Source of the DNA: JBMDXB01 sp048594975
GTDB lineage: Bacteria; Acidobacteriota; Vicinamibacteria; Vicinamibacterales; 2-12-FULL-66-21
Length of the DNA: 64,000 bases
Direction of reading: 5' to 3'
Assembly: GCA_048594975.1 (NCBI GenBank)
Contig: JBMDXQ010000018.1
Span: 7,396 to 71,395 of the forward strand
Part shown: piece by piece, positions 24,178 to 32,531 of the stretch
Position numbering within the stretch: the first letter of the stretch is position 1
Layout of the letters: each line of letters opens with the position of its first letter
The notes under the pieces: model-generated
The model's input: only the letters and a program-made list of their open reading frames with translations
Databases searched by the model: none
What the model was told of the DNA's origin: nothing
Made by a program: the position numbers and the translations under genes

Positions 24178-24194
24178 GACCGGACCACCCGGTC
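24178..24194 (-). terminator. hairpin immediately after the APC permease stop
   Basis: GACCGG and CCGGTC pair around a 5-nt loop, abutting the stop codon at 24195. No T-tract follows on the minus strand. Confidence 0.35.
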
Positions 24195-25697
24195 TCAGGC
24201 CGCCTGCAGCCGGCTGTGTCGGCGGCCGTAGACGGCGTAGATCACCAGCCCGATCGCCAGCCAGCCGAGCAGCCGCATCCAGTTCGTCCAGCCCAGCCCG
24301 TAGATCATCGCGCCGCATACGAAGATCCCGAGGATCGACACCACGGGCACTGCCGGCACCCTGAAGCCCCGCTCAATGTCCGGGCGCTTGTGCCGCATGA
24401 TCCACACGCCCGCGCAGACCAGAATGAAGGCGAACAGCGTCCCGATGCTCGTCATCTCGCCGACGATGTCAACCGGCACGAACGCGGCGAACAGGGACGT
24501 GAAGAGGAAGAAGAGCACGTTCGACTTGTAGGGCGTCCGGAACCGGTGGTGGATCTCCGAGAACACCTTCGGCACGAGCCCGTCGTGGCTCATCGAGTAG
24601 AAGACCCGCGACTGCCCGAGCAGCATGACGAGGATGACCGACGAGAAGCCGGCCAGGATGGCGACGGTGACGGCGCGCGACAGCCACTCGTAGCCCGTCA
24701 TGTACTTCGAGATCGCGAAGGCAACCGACGCCTCGCGGCCGGTCGAGCGGAAATCCTCGACCGTCGCGACGCCACTCAGCACGTAGGCGAACAACACGTA
24801 CAGCACCGTGCAGATAACGAGCGACCCGAGGATGCCGATCGGCATGTCACGTTTGGGGTTTCGCGCCTCCTGCGCCGCGGTGGAGACCGCGTCGAAACCG
24901 ATGTATGCGAAGAAGACGACGCCTGCCGCGCCGAGTATTCCCATGAGACCACCGTACGCGTGGGTGATACCCTGCGGCGTCACGTAGGTGGTCGGTGCCG
25001 GAACGAACGGATTGTGGTTGGCGGGATCGATGAAGCCCCAGCCGATGCCGATCACCAGCAGCACGATCGCGACCTTGAGGATGACGATCAGGCCGTTGAC
25101 GAACGCCGACTCCTTGGTACCGCGAATGAGCAGCGCCGAGAGGAGGCCGAGGATCACGATGGCGGGGATGTTGATGAGCCCCGTCTCCCCCGCCATCGAT
25201 TCGAACGGGGAGTGGGACCATTGGTAGGGGATGCGCAGCCCGAACCATTCCAGCACTCGATTGAGGTACTCGCTCCAGGCAATCGCCACGGTGGCGGCGC
25301 CGACCGCGTACTCCAGGACCAGGTCCCACCCGATGATCCAGGCGACGAACTCCCCCATCGTCGCGTAGGAGTAGGTGTAGGCGCTGCCCGCCACCGGGAT
25401 CATCGACGCGAACTCCGCATAGCAGAGGCCGGCGAAGGCGCAGCCGATGCCGGCGACGACAAAGGCCAGCGTCACCGACGGGCCGGCGCGATCCGCGATG
25501 GCCGCCGCGGTCCGGACGAAGAGGCCGGCACCGATGATTGCGCCGATGCCGAGGGCGACGAGGGCCATCGGGCCCAGCGTGCGCTTCAACGTGCCCTCGC
25601 CGGTCTGCCGGGCGTCCGCGAGAAGGATGTCAATCGATTTCGTTCGGAACAGGGTTCCGGCCACTCGACGTCCTCGCTGTTCTGATGTCACGGTCAT
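24195..25697 (-). CDS. APC-family cationic amino-acid permease
   Basis: A 500-aa inner-membrane carrier with about 12 helices. The first helix has ALGIGAIIGAGLFVRTAAAI, the glycine-rich substrate loop of the APC superfamily, and GFDAVSTAAQEARNPKRDMP is a signature of the cationic amino-acid transporter branch (YfnA/CAT type). The frame is open to a TTG at 25790, but MTVTSEQRG at 25697 is preferred; the extension is Arg/Ser-rich. No catabolic neighbour fixes the substrate. It converges on hppA and is divergent from thiE. Confidence 0.88.
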   Translation of the reverse strand: MTVTSEQRGRRVAGTLFRTKSIDILLADARQTGEGTLKRTLGPMALVALGIGAIIGAGLFVRTAAAIADRAGPSVTLAFVVAGIGCAFAGLCYAEFASMIPVAGSAYTYSYATMGEFVAWIIGWDLVLEYAVGAATVAIAWSEYLNRVLEWFGLRIPYQWSHSPFESMAGETGLINIPAIVILGLLSALLIRGTKESAFVNGLIVILKVAIVLLVIGIGWGFIDPANHNPFVPAPTTYVTPQGITHAYGGLMGILGAAGVVFFAYIGFDAVSTAAQEARNPKRDMPIGILGSLVICTVLYVLFAYVLSGVATVEDFRSTGREASVAFAISKYMTGYEWLSRAVTVAILAGFSSVILVMLLGQSRVFYSMSHDGLVPKVFSEIHHRFRTPYKSNVLFFLFTSLFAAFVPVDIVGEMTSIGTLFAFILVCAGVWIMRHKRPDIERGFRVPAVPVVSILGIFVCGAMIYGLGWTNWMRLLGWLAIGLVIYAVYGRRHSRLQAA

Positions 25698-25801
25698 AAG
25701 CACCCGGGTGCCGCGTCCGCCCGACGCCTGGCAATCAACGCTCGGCCGGCGCGGCTCGAAGGAAGCCCGGACCTCCCTGCTGGAGGGCAAGCGCGCCCGG
25801 G

Positions 25802-25807
25802 ATTATA
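25802..25807 (-). promoter_or_regulatory. -10 element for the APC permease gene
   Basis: The minus strand reads TATAATCC 104 nt before the preferred ATG (25697). It lies 6 nt from the plus-strand thiE element, so the two promoters are back to back. Confidence 0.4.
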
Positions 25808-25813
25808 CGGCAT

Positions 25814-25819
25814 TACAAT
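25814..25819 (+). promoter_or_regulatory. -10 element for thiE
   Basis: TACAATC lies 43 nt before the thiE ATG. No TPP-riboswitch-like structure fits in this short leader. Confidence 0.4.
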
Positions 25820-25862
25820 CGGCCGCAGCGCACGCGACCGCCGGCGCCGGCACCTGCCGCAC

Positions 25863-26486
25863 ATGTTTACCCGGCCGTCCTTGTATCCGATCGTCGATAC
25901 CGGCATCTGCCGGGCGCGGCACCTCGACCCGGTACAGTTCGCCGAAGCCTGCCTGCGCGGCGGCGCGCGGACGATCCAGCTTCGTCACAAGGCAGGCGGC
26001 AGCGCGGCGTTCCTCGACGTCGCGCAACGCGTCGCCGCAGCGGCGCGGCGAGCGGGCGCGTGCTTCATCGTCAACGACCGGGCCGACATCGCCGCTCTCT
26101 CCGACGCCGCCGGTGTGCACGTCGGCCAGGACGATCTGAGCGTCGACGAGGTGCGCCGCGTCGCCGGCGCGGACGCGGTCGTCGGGCTCTCGACACACGA
26201 CCGCGAGCAGGTGGACGCCGGGCTGACCGGCCCGGCGACGTACGTGGCCGTCGGGCCGATCTACGCGACCGCGACAAAAGACACGGGATACGGCGAACGC
26301 GGGCTGGCGCTGGCGCGATACGCGTCGCGACGCGGCAAGCCGGTCGTGGGGATCGGCGGGATCACCCTCGCGCGCGTCCCGGAGCTGGTGGCCGCCGGCC
26401 TCGACGGCCTCGCGGTCATCTCCGACCTGCTGGCAACCGACGATCCGGAGGGGCGGGTCCGGGAGTACGTGCGGGCCCTCGGCTAG
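25863..26486 (+). CDS. thiE: thiamine-phosphate synthase
   Basis: Joins the pyrimidine and thiazole phosphates to thiamine phosphate (207 aa). The TIM-barrel signatures are present in order: TIQLRHK, CFIVNDRADIA, GVHVGQDDL, GLSTHDREQV, YVAVGPIYATATK and VVGIGGITL. It stands alone, away from other thiamine genes, and converges with accC. ATG 25863 is the start. TenI is a close relative; the complete phosphate and Mg motifs favour ThiE. Confidence 0.88.
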   Translation: MFTRPSLYPIVDTGICRARHLDPVQFAEACLRGGARTIQLRHKAGGSAAFLDVAQRVAAAARRAGACFIVNDRADIAALSDAAGVHVGQDDLSVDEVRRVAGADAVVGLSTHDREQVDAGLTGPATYVAVGPIYATATKDTGYGERGLALARYASRRGKPVVGIGGITLARVPELVAAGLDGLAVISDLLATDDPEGRVREYVRALG

Positions 26487-26551
26487 GACGAACGTCGCGA
26501 ACCAGCGGTGGCGAACCAGCCGTCGCGGACGATGCGTTCCGCTCGATCGCG

Positions 26552-27925
26552 TCAGACCGCCTCGGCGAGCGTCCCGTTGCCGCGCTTCTGGGGCGTGTAC
26601 CGGTCCATGAACGAGGTGCTGAGGCGCCCGGCAATGAAGTCGGCATCGTTGATCAGCCGGAGGTGCATGGGGATCGTCGTCTGGATACCCTCGATGACGG
26701 TCATCTCGAGGGTCCGGCGCATGCGTGCGATGGCCTCCTGCCGATCCCGGCCGTGCACGATGATCTTCGCGACGAGCGAGTCGTAGTACGGCGGGACCGT
26801 GCATTCCGCGTGCGCAAACGTGTCGACGCGCACGCCCGGGCCGCCGGGCACGCTGAAGGCGCGAATCACGCCCGGCGAGGGCGCGAACGTGTCCGGGTCC
26901 TCGGCGTTGATCCGGCACTCGATCGCGTGCCCGTTGAAGGTGACGTCGCCCTGCTTGAACGACAGCCGCTCCCCCGCCGCGATCCGGATTTGCTCCTTGA
27001 CGATGTCAATGCCGGTAATGAACTCCGTGACCGGGTGCTCCACCTGGATGCGGGTGTTCACCTCCAGGAAGTAGAAATTCGCCCTCTCGTCCATCAGGAA
27101 CTCGAAGGTGCCGGCGTTGGTGTACTGCACGGCGCGGGCGGCGTCGACGACGGTGCTCCCGAGCTTGCGGCGCATCTTCTCGGTCACCGCCACCGACGGC
27201 CCTTCCTCGATCAGCTTCTGGTGGCGCCGCTGAATCGAGCACTCGCGCTCGCCGAGGTGCACGACGGCCCCGTGGTGATCGCCGAGGATCTGGAACTCGA
27301 TGTGGCGCGGGCTCTCGACGTACTTCTCGAGATAGACGTCGCCGACCCCGAACGCCGCTTCCGCCTCGCGCTGCGCCATCCGCAGCGCCTTGCCCAGCTC
27401 CTGCGGCGAGCGAATGACGCGCATGCCCCGTCCGCCGCCGCCGGCCACCGCCTTGATGATGACCGGGTATCCGAGGTCGCGGGCGATCTTCTGCGCCTGC
27501 TCCTCGCCGTCGACCGGGCCGTCGCTGCCCGGCAGGATCGGCACCCCCGCCTTCTTCATCGCGCGGCGCGCCCGCGCCTTGTCGCCGAGCAGCCGGATGA
27601 CGTTCGGGGCGGGCCCGATGAACTTGATGTGGCACGCCTCGCACACCTCGGCGAGGTAGGCGCTCTCGGCGAGGAAGCCGTAGCCGGGATGGATCGCGTC
27701 AGCGCCGGTGATCTCGGCGGCGCTCAGCACCGCGGGCACGCTCAGGTAGCTGTCGGCGCTCCGCGCCGGCCCGATGCACACGTCCTCGTCGGCGAAGCGC
27801 ACGTGCAGCGAGTTCTCGTCCGCCTCCGAGTAGACAGCGACCGTCCGGATGCCCAGCTCACGGCAGGCGCAGATCACGCGCAGGGCTATCTCGCCGCGGT
27901 TGGCAATGAGGATCTTCTTGAACAT
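26552..27925 (-). CDS. accC: acetyl-CoA carboxylase biotin carboxylase subunit
   Basis: ATP-dependent carboxylation of biotin on AccB, the first half-reaction of fatty-acid synthesis (457 aa). It begins MFKKILIANRGEIALRVICA. ATP-grasp features include KAVAGGGGRGMRVIRS, HLGERECSIQRRHQKLIEE and EVNTRIQVEHPVTE. Length and motifs are those of the standalone bacterial subunit. It lies downstream of accB, separated by a 156-nt heptad-repeat element rather than the usual few bases. It is the last gene of the long leftward run from pilM. Confidence 0.97.
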   Translation of the reverse strand: MFKKILIANRGEIALRVICACRELGIRTVAVYSEADENSLHVRFADEDVCIGPARSADSYLSVPAVLSAAEITGADAIHPGYGFLAESAYLAEVCEACHIKFIGPAPNVIRLLGDKARARRAMKKAGVPILPGSDGPVDGEEQAQKIARDLGYPVIIKAVAGGGGRGMRVIRSPQELGKALRMAQREAEAAFGVGDVYLEKYVESPRHIEFQILGDHHGAVVHLGERECSIQRRHQKLIEEGPSVAVTEKMRRKLGSTVVDAARAVQYTNAGTFEFLMDERANFYFLEVNTRIQVEHPVTEFITGIDIVKEQIRIAAGERLSFKQGDVTFNGHAIECRINAEDPDTFAPSPGVIRAFSVPGGPGVRVDTFAHAECTVPPYYDSLVAKIIVHGRDRQEAIARMRRTLEMTVIEGIQTTIPMHLRLINDADFIAGRLSTSFMDRYTPQKRGNGTLAEAV

Positions 27926-27930
27926 ATGTC

Positions 27931-28080
27931 ATTGCTGATCGTGGGTTGCGGAGTGTGAAGAGGATTGTGGTTTGCTGATCGGCGATCGACGGCCGCAGTC
28001 CGGCCGCGTCCTCACTGCGCCGCCTTAATCCACAATCGTCAATCCACACTCCCTGCATCCTTAACCCGCAATCTACAGTG
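27931..28080. repeat. heptad-phased inverted repeat between accB and accC
   Basis: Words of the GATTGTG type (GATTGTG, GTTTGCT, GATCGGC) occur in the left part. The right part, read on the other strand, gives GATTGCG, GGTTAAG, GATGCAG, GGAGTGT, GGATTGA, CGATTGT. The arms are imperfectly complementary and enclose a GC-rich centre. The element runs from 5 nt upstream of the accC start to the accB stop. The same words occur at 42258-42342. Confidence 0.7.
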
Positions 28081-28081
28081 G

Positions 28082-28564
<483 letters not shown>

Positions 28565-28592
28565 TCGGCCTCCGGAACGAGCCGCCCGCCTC

Positions 28593-29726
28593 CTATAGTT
28601 CTATCGGCACGTCGGTCAGGATCTCCGCGCCCCGCTCGACCACCAGTACGTCGTCTTCGATGCGGACGCCACCGACGCCCGGCACATAGGCGCCTGGTTC
28701 GATAGTGAACACCATGCCCGCTTCCAGGATCGCATCCGGATGGCCACTGCCTGGTCTCGTCAGCCGGGGCTCCTCGTGAACCTCGAGGCCGAGGCCGTGT
28801 CCCGTTCCGTGGACGAAGGCCTCCCCCAGTCCGCAGCGGTCGAGGGCCCGGCGAGCCGCGGCATCGACCTCGCTCGCTCTCACGCCCGGCCGGACCGCCC
28901 CCACGGCCGCCGCGTGCGCCTCGAGAACCGCGGCGAACATGCGGCGAAGCGGCTCCGGGCTCGCGCCCGCGTGCAGCGTGCGGGTAAGATCCACGCAGTA
29001 TCCGTCGTAGACCCCTCCGAAGTCCAGCACCACCGGCTCGTTCGGTCCCACCAACCGGCCGCTCGGGCGCGCGTGCGGGAGCGCGCTGTTCGGCCCCGAC
29101 GCCACGATGGTCTCGAAGGCCGCGCGCTCGAAGCCGGCGCAGCGGACGGCGAAGTCGACGTGGGCCGCGATCTCCTGCTCGGACCGGCCGGGTGTGACGA
29201 GGCGACCGACTTCGCGCGCAACGGCCGACAGCCGGCGGGCCGCCTCGCGCAGCGTGGCGATCTCGCCGGCATCTTTCACCATGCGGATGCGTTCGACGAG
29301 CCCCTCGGTGCCGACCAGGGAGGAGGCTGCCACGAGCGCGCCTTCGGTCGGCGACCCGACCGCCGCGAGCTCCGCCGAGATCAGCGAGTACCGGGCCACC
29401 GGCAGGACTGCCGCCTCCACGCCGGTGCGCCGGCAGCCGAACTCTCTCAGCACGCCGGCAACCGCGCGGTCCACGTTGCCGCGAACGACCGTAATGTCGA
29501 AGCCTGACCCGCCTCGGGCAGCCTGCTCCTCGGCCGCCGCGGTATAGCGCGCGTCGACGAACAACCTGGCGTGCGCAGCGGTGAGCACGAGGGTGCCCGC
29601 GCTTCCGGCAAACCCCGTCAGGTACCTGACATTCGGGAGGTGCGATACGACGAGCGCATCCAGGCGCCCGCGGGTAACGTGCTGCCGCACGCGCGCAAGG
29701 CGCTCACGGAAGTCGCAGGCGGACAT
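28593..29726 (-). CDS. pepQ: M24 family aminopeptidase (Xaa-Pro type)
   Basis: A 377-aa pita-bread metallopeptidase that removes N-terminal residues before proline or cleaves Xaa-Pro dipeptides in the cytoplasm. An N-terminal creatinase-like domain (LPNVRYLTGFAGSAGTLVLT) precedes the catalytic domain. Metal ligands are the Asp residues of VVLDFGGVYDGYCVDLTR, His in GTGHGLGLEVHEEP, and Glu residues in MVFTIEPGAYVP and GGVRIEDDVLV. It lies 15 nt after the TPR gene and 28 nt before accB. Aminopeptidase P versus prolidase cannot be settled here. Confidence 0.88.
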   Translation of the reverse strand: MSACDFRERLARVRQHVTRGRLDALVVSHLPNVRYLTGFAGSAGTLVLTAAHARLFVDARYTAAAEEQAARGGSGFDITVVRGNVDRAVAGVLREFGCRRTGVEAAVLPVARYSLISAELAAVGSPTEGALVAASSLVGTEGLVERIRMVKDAGEIATLREAARRLSAVAREVGRLVTPGRSEQEIAAHVDFAVRCAGFERAAFETIVASGPNSALPHARPSGRLVGPNEPVVLDFGGVYDGYCVDLTRTLHAGASPEPLRRMFAAVLEAHAAAVGAVRPGVRASEVDAAARRALDRCGLGEAFVHGTGHGLGLEVHEEPRLTRPGSGHPDAILEAGMVFTIEPGAYVPGVGGVRIEDDVLVVERGAEILTDVPIEL

Positions 29727-29741
29727 CGGGGCCGAAGTCGA

Positions 29742-30833
29742 TCAGAAGACGTGCAGGTCGCCGGCTCCGGCGCGGGCCTTCTCGATGGCCAGCAGGAGTG
29801 CCTCCAGCCGAACCAGGACCGGGTTCTCGGGTGGGGCGGCCGACTCCGGGACGGCGGACGCAAGCGACGTATCCGTGGAAGACCCAGAGGGCAGTGCCGG
29901 TTCCGCCGCCCGCGGCTGCTGCGCCGCGGGCCCCTGCAGTGTCTCCCAAGGCAGCGCGCCGGCCGCGTCCCAGTCGCCGTCGAGCAATGCGAATTCGCCG
30001 GCCGGCACCGGAGACATCGGTGCATCCGGCGCTTTCGCGACACCTGGCGCCGCGAGCCCGATCGGCCGCGGAAGCGCCGGGGTGTCATCACTGGACCCAG
30101 GGAGGGCCTCGGACGTCCTCGCGGGCCGCACCGGGAGCGCGCCGGCCGGGGACACCCTGGGCGCCTCGACTGGCCTGGTGAGCTCCGGCGTCACACCGGC
30201 GTCCGGCAGCCTCGTCGCTCCGACGGGCGCGGAGGCCTGGGTGCGTTTGGAGATTTCCACCTTCGCGGGTTCGGCAGGCCCGGCGATCTCGGCCCGCACC
30301 ATGTCCGCCGGCCCGGCGGCCTGCGGTGGCTGCTCCGCTCCCGGCTGCCCGATGATTCTGGCGAGCCTGCTGACGTGAGGCCCCGCGACCGGGGGCGCGC
30401 TCGTCGCCGGCAGCGCCGGCGGCTGCGCCGGAGCGCCGGACGGCTGCGCAGGCTGCTGCAGCGGCGCGAGCGCCGTTGCCATCTCCGCGATCGCGCTCGA
30501 CGACAGGTCGCCGCCCTCCGATTTCTGTCCCTGGCGATCGTGGATCTCCGCCAGGCCGCGGATCGCGGCGAGGTTCTCCGGGGCAACCTTCAGGACGTGC
30601 TCGAGCTCGTGCCTGGCCTCGTCATAGCGGCCGATCTCGAGCAGCGCGCGCCCGAGGGTCACGTGCGCGGAGATGTACGAGGGATGGCGCGCCAGCCCCG
30701 TGCGGCACACGTTGATCGCCTCGTCGAAACGGCCGCTGCGCCGGTACTCCTCGGCGAGCGCGGCGAAGGCGATCGACGCCGGGTCCGACTGGACCCGGCG
30801 TTTGAGCTCTTCGATGCGCGGGCTGTCCGCCAT
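29742..30833 (-). CDS. TPR protein with long Pro/Ala-rich tail
   Basis: A 363-aa protein without signal peptide. Residues ~1-100 carry two or three TPR units (AFAALAEEYRRSGRFDEAIN, AHVTLGRALLEIGRYDEARH). The rest, ~residues 120-330, is low-complexity Pro/Ala linker, ending in a short predicted helix VLVRLEALLLAIEKARAGA. ATG 30833 (MADSPRIEELK) is preferred to the frame's extension to 30866. It sits between pilus-operon lipoproteins and pepQ in one leftward run, so a scaffolding role in pilus assembly is a contextual guess. No enzymatic motif. Confidence 0.75.
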   Translation of the reverse strand: MADSPRIEELKRRVQSDPASIAFAALAEEYRRSGRFDEAINVCRTGLARHPSYISAHVTLGRALLEIGRYDEARHELEHVLKVAPENLAAIRGLAEIHDRQGQKSEGGDLSSSAIAEMATALAPLQQPAQPSGAPAQPPALPATSAPPVAGPHVSRLARIIGQPGAEQPPQAAGPADMVRAEIAGPAEPAKVEISKRTQASAPVGATRLPDAGVTPELTRPVEAPRVSPAGALPVRPARTSEALPGSSDDTPALPRPIGLAAPGVAKAPDAPMSPVPAGEFALLDGDWDAAGALPWETLQGPAAQQPRAAEPALPSGSSTDTSLASAVPESAAPPENPVLVRLEALLLAIEKARAGAGDLHVF

Positions 30834-30849
30834 GGGTTGCGTGTTCTGT

Positions 30850-31857
30850 CTACCGTCCGCCGCCACCCTGGGCTGCGACGGGAACGGTCTGACTCGTCGT
30901 GGCCGTCTGGCCGGTATTGTCCCTCACGGTCAGGACCACGGTGTAGGTCCTCGCTTGATTGTACGTGTGGTTCGGCGTCTGCCCCGAACCGTCGCCGCCG
31001 TCGCCGAAGTCCCATTCATAGTCGACGATGGTTCGACCCGAGGGAACCGTCGACGGGGCGGCATTGAAGTATACGGCCTGGCCGACCTCCGGGTTGGTCG
31101 GCGAGAACGTGAACGCGGCTGACGGCTTCGTGCCCTCCGCGACCGTCAGCGTGCTGGTCGTCGAGGCGCTCCGGCCGAACTCGTCCCGGATTGTCAGCGT
31201 CACGAAGTAGCTGCCGGGATCCTCGAACGAGGTGGTCGCGGTAATGCCCGACGCGGTGCGGCCGTTGCCGAAGTTCCACGTGTAGCTCGTGATCACCGCG
31301 TTGGCCGTGCTCCGGCTGCCGTCGAAGAACACGGTCGTGTCCTCGACCGGCGCCTGCGGCGAGAACGTGAACATCGGCGTGAGCCCGGCCGGCGGCAGGA
31401 CGACGCCCTGGGGCACCAGGCGCAGGCGCACGGTCCGGGCGACGGTGCTGTTGAAATCACTGCCGATCGGTGTCACGACGATGTCGACGAGTTGCTCGGT
31501 TGCGCTCAGGCTGGTGGGCGGCGCGGTGTACGTGATTCTCGCCTGCCCATCCGCGCCGGTCACGGCGGTCCGTGAGGAGAGCGTTCCGAAATCCACGAGC
31601 AAGCCGTTCACGCCCGTGTCGACGCGAAGACGCTCGTCACGCAGCGGTTGGCCGTTGGCGTCGCGAACGGTAATGATGATCGACGACTGCGAGACGCCGT
31701 CCTGGGTGAGGACGTCGGGCTCGACGCGGACCGAAATCGACTTCCCGAACTCGGACGGGCCGGTCAGGTCCGGCGCCTCCTGCTTCTCCATGGTGCAGGC
31801 CGTCAGTACGGCCGCTGCCAGCGCAACCGCCGCCAGTATGAGATGTGCTCGTCGCAT
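30850..31857 (-). CDS. PKD-domain lipoprotein
   Basis: A 335-aa lipoprotein. The signal peptide ends in a lipobox AAAVLTACTM (Cys ~21). An Ig-like (bacterial Ig/invasin type) domain around residues 40-150 (SSIIITVRDANGQPLRDERL) is followed by two PKD domains, each with its core motif: TSYTWNFGNGRTASG and VDYEWDFGDGGDGSG. PKD domains are surface or periplasmic adhesion modules. It follows the pilMNOPQ genes and a second lipoprotein with short gaps, which suggests a pilus-associated or outer-membrane role. Confidence 0.82.
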   Translation of the reverse strand: MRRAHLILAAVALAAAVLTACTMEKQEAPDLTGPSEFGKSISVRVEPDVLTQDGVSQSSIIITVRDANGQPLRDERLRVDTGVNGLLVDFGTLSSRTAVTGADGQARITYTAPPTSLSATEQLVDIVVTPIGSDFNSTVARTVRLRLVPQGVVLPPAGLTPMFTFSPQAPVEDTTVFFDGSRSTANAVITSYTWNFGNGRTASGITATTSFEDPGSYFVTLTIRDEFGRSASTTSTLTVAEGTKPSAAFTFSPTNPEVGQAVYFNAAPSTVPSGRTIVDYEWDFGDGGDGSGQTPNHTYNQARTYTVVLTVRDNTGQTATTSQTVPVAAQGGGGR

Positions 31858-31899
31858 ATGTCCCCGCCGATCGTGTCGGCGTCCTGCTGTCTCGGCCCG

Positions 31900-32526
31900 T
31901 TACTCCGGGTCCCCGAAGTTCCCGAACTGCACCAGGATGGTCGCCGCCGCGCTGACCTCGCGGCCGGTCTGGTCGCGCCCGTAGAAGGTGACTTCCGCGA
32001 TCGTGGCGATGATCACCGCGTTATTCACCAGCCCTGACAGCGGCGGCTCCTGCTTGGCGATGTGGCGGACGATCTCGAACGTGCCCGACGCCTCGCCCGT
32101 TCCGACGGTGAAGGTCATGGCGCCGTCGAACGGGTACGGGACGTCCACCCCGGGGGTGTTCCGGCCGTCCGCGCGGGTGTAGCGGACGCGGTAACGCGTG
32201 ACGGTGATGAAGTTGTTGGGCGACGGCACGGTCGGCGAGCCCGGCGCACCCGGGTCCTTCAGGCCGAGCGTGAAGGTCACGCGGCCGTTGTCCGCGAACA
32301 CCGTCGGGACCTTCACGTCGTCCTGCTCGACCATGGTCAGCACGTCCGAGAACAGCGTGCCGCCGAACTCGTCGGGCTCGGCACCCGAGGCGGCGGCCAG
32401 CTCGTTGACGATCAGATACGAGGAGGCCTGTCCCTGGCGTGTCAGGTCGCCAGTACACGAGGCCGTGCCGAAGGCCACGGCGAGGACCGCGGAACACGCG
32501 GTGATGGTCCACACGACTTTGGTCAT
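31900..32526 (-). CDS. hypothetical lipoprotein in pil operon
   Basis: A 208-aa protein with a signal peptide and lipobox (VAFGTASCTG). The mature part is beta-rich; no named family is recognised. ATG 32526 follows the pilQ stop by 5 nt, so it is in the same transcript. A longer open frame continues upstream to 33249 but that is inside pilQ in another register. Position between pilQ and a PKD lipoprotein suggests a cell-envelope partner of the secretin. Confidence 0.8.
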   Translation of the reverse strand: MTKVVWTITACSAVLAVAFGTASCTGDLTRQGQASSYLIVNELAAASGAEPDEFGGTLFSDVLTMVEQDDVKVPTVFADNGRVTFTLGLKDPGAPGSPTVPSPNNFITVTRYRVRYTRADGRNTPGVDVPYPFDGAMTFTVGTGEASGTFEIVRHIAKQEPPLSGLVNNAVIIATIAEVTFYGRDQTGREVSAAATILVQFGNFGDPE

Positions 32527-32531
32527 AACCC

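Noticed and set aside
25820..25862. TPP riboswitch before thiE
   Set aside because: The leader is only about 40 nt and has no THI-box-like sequence.
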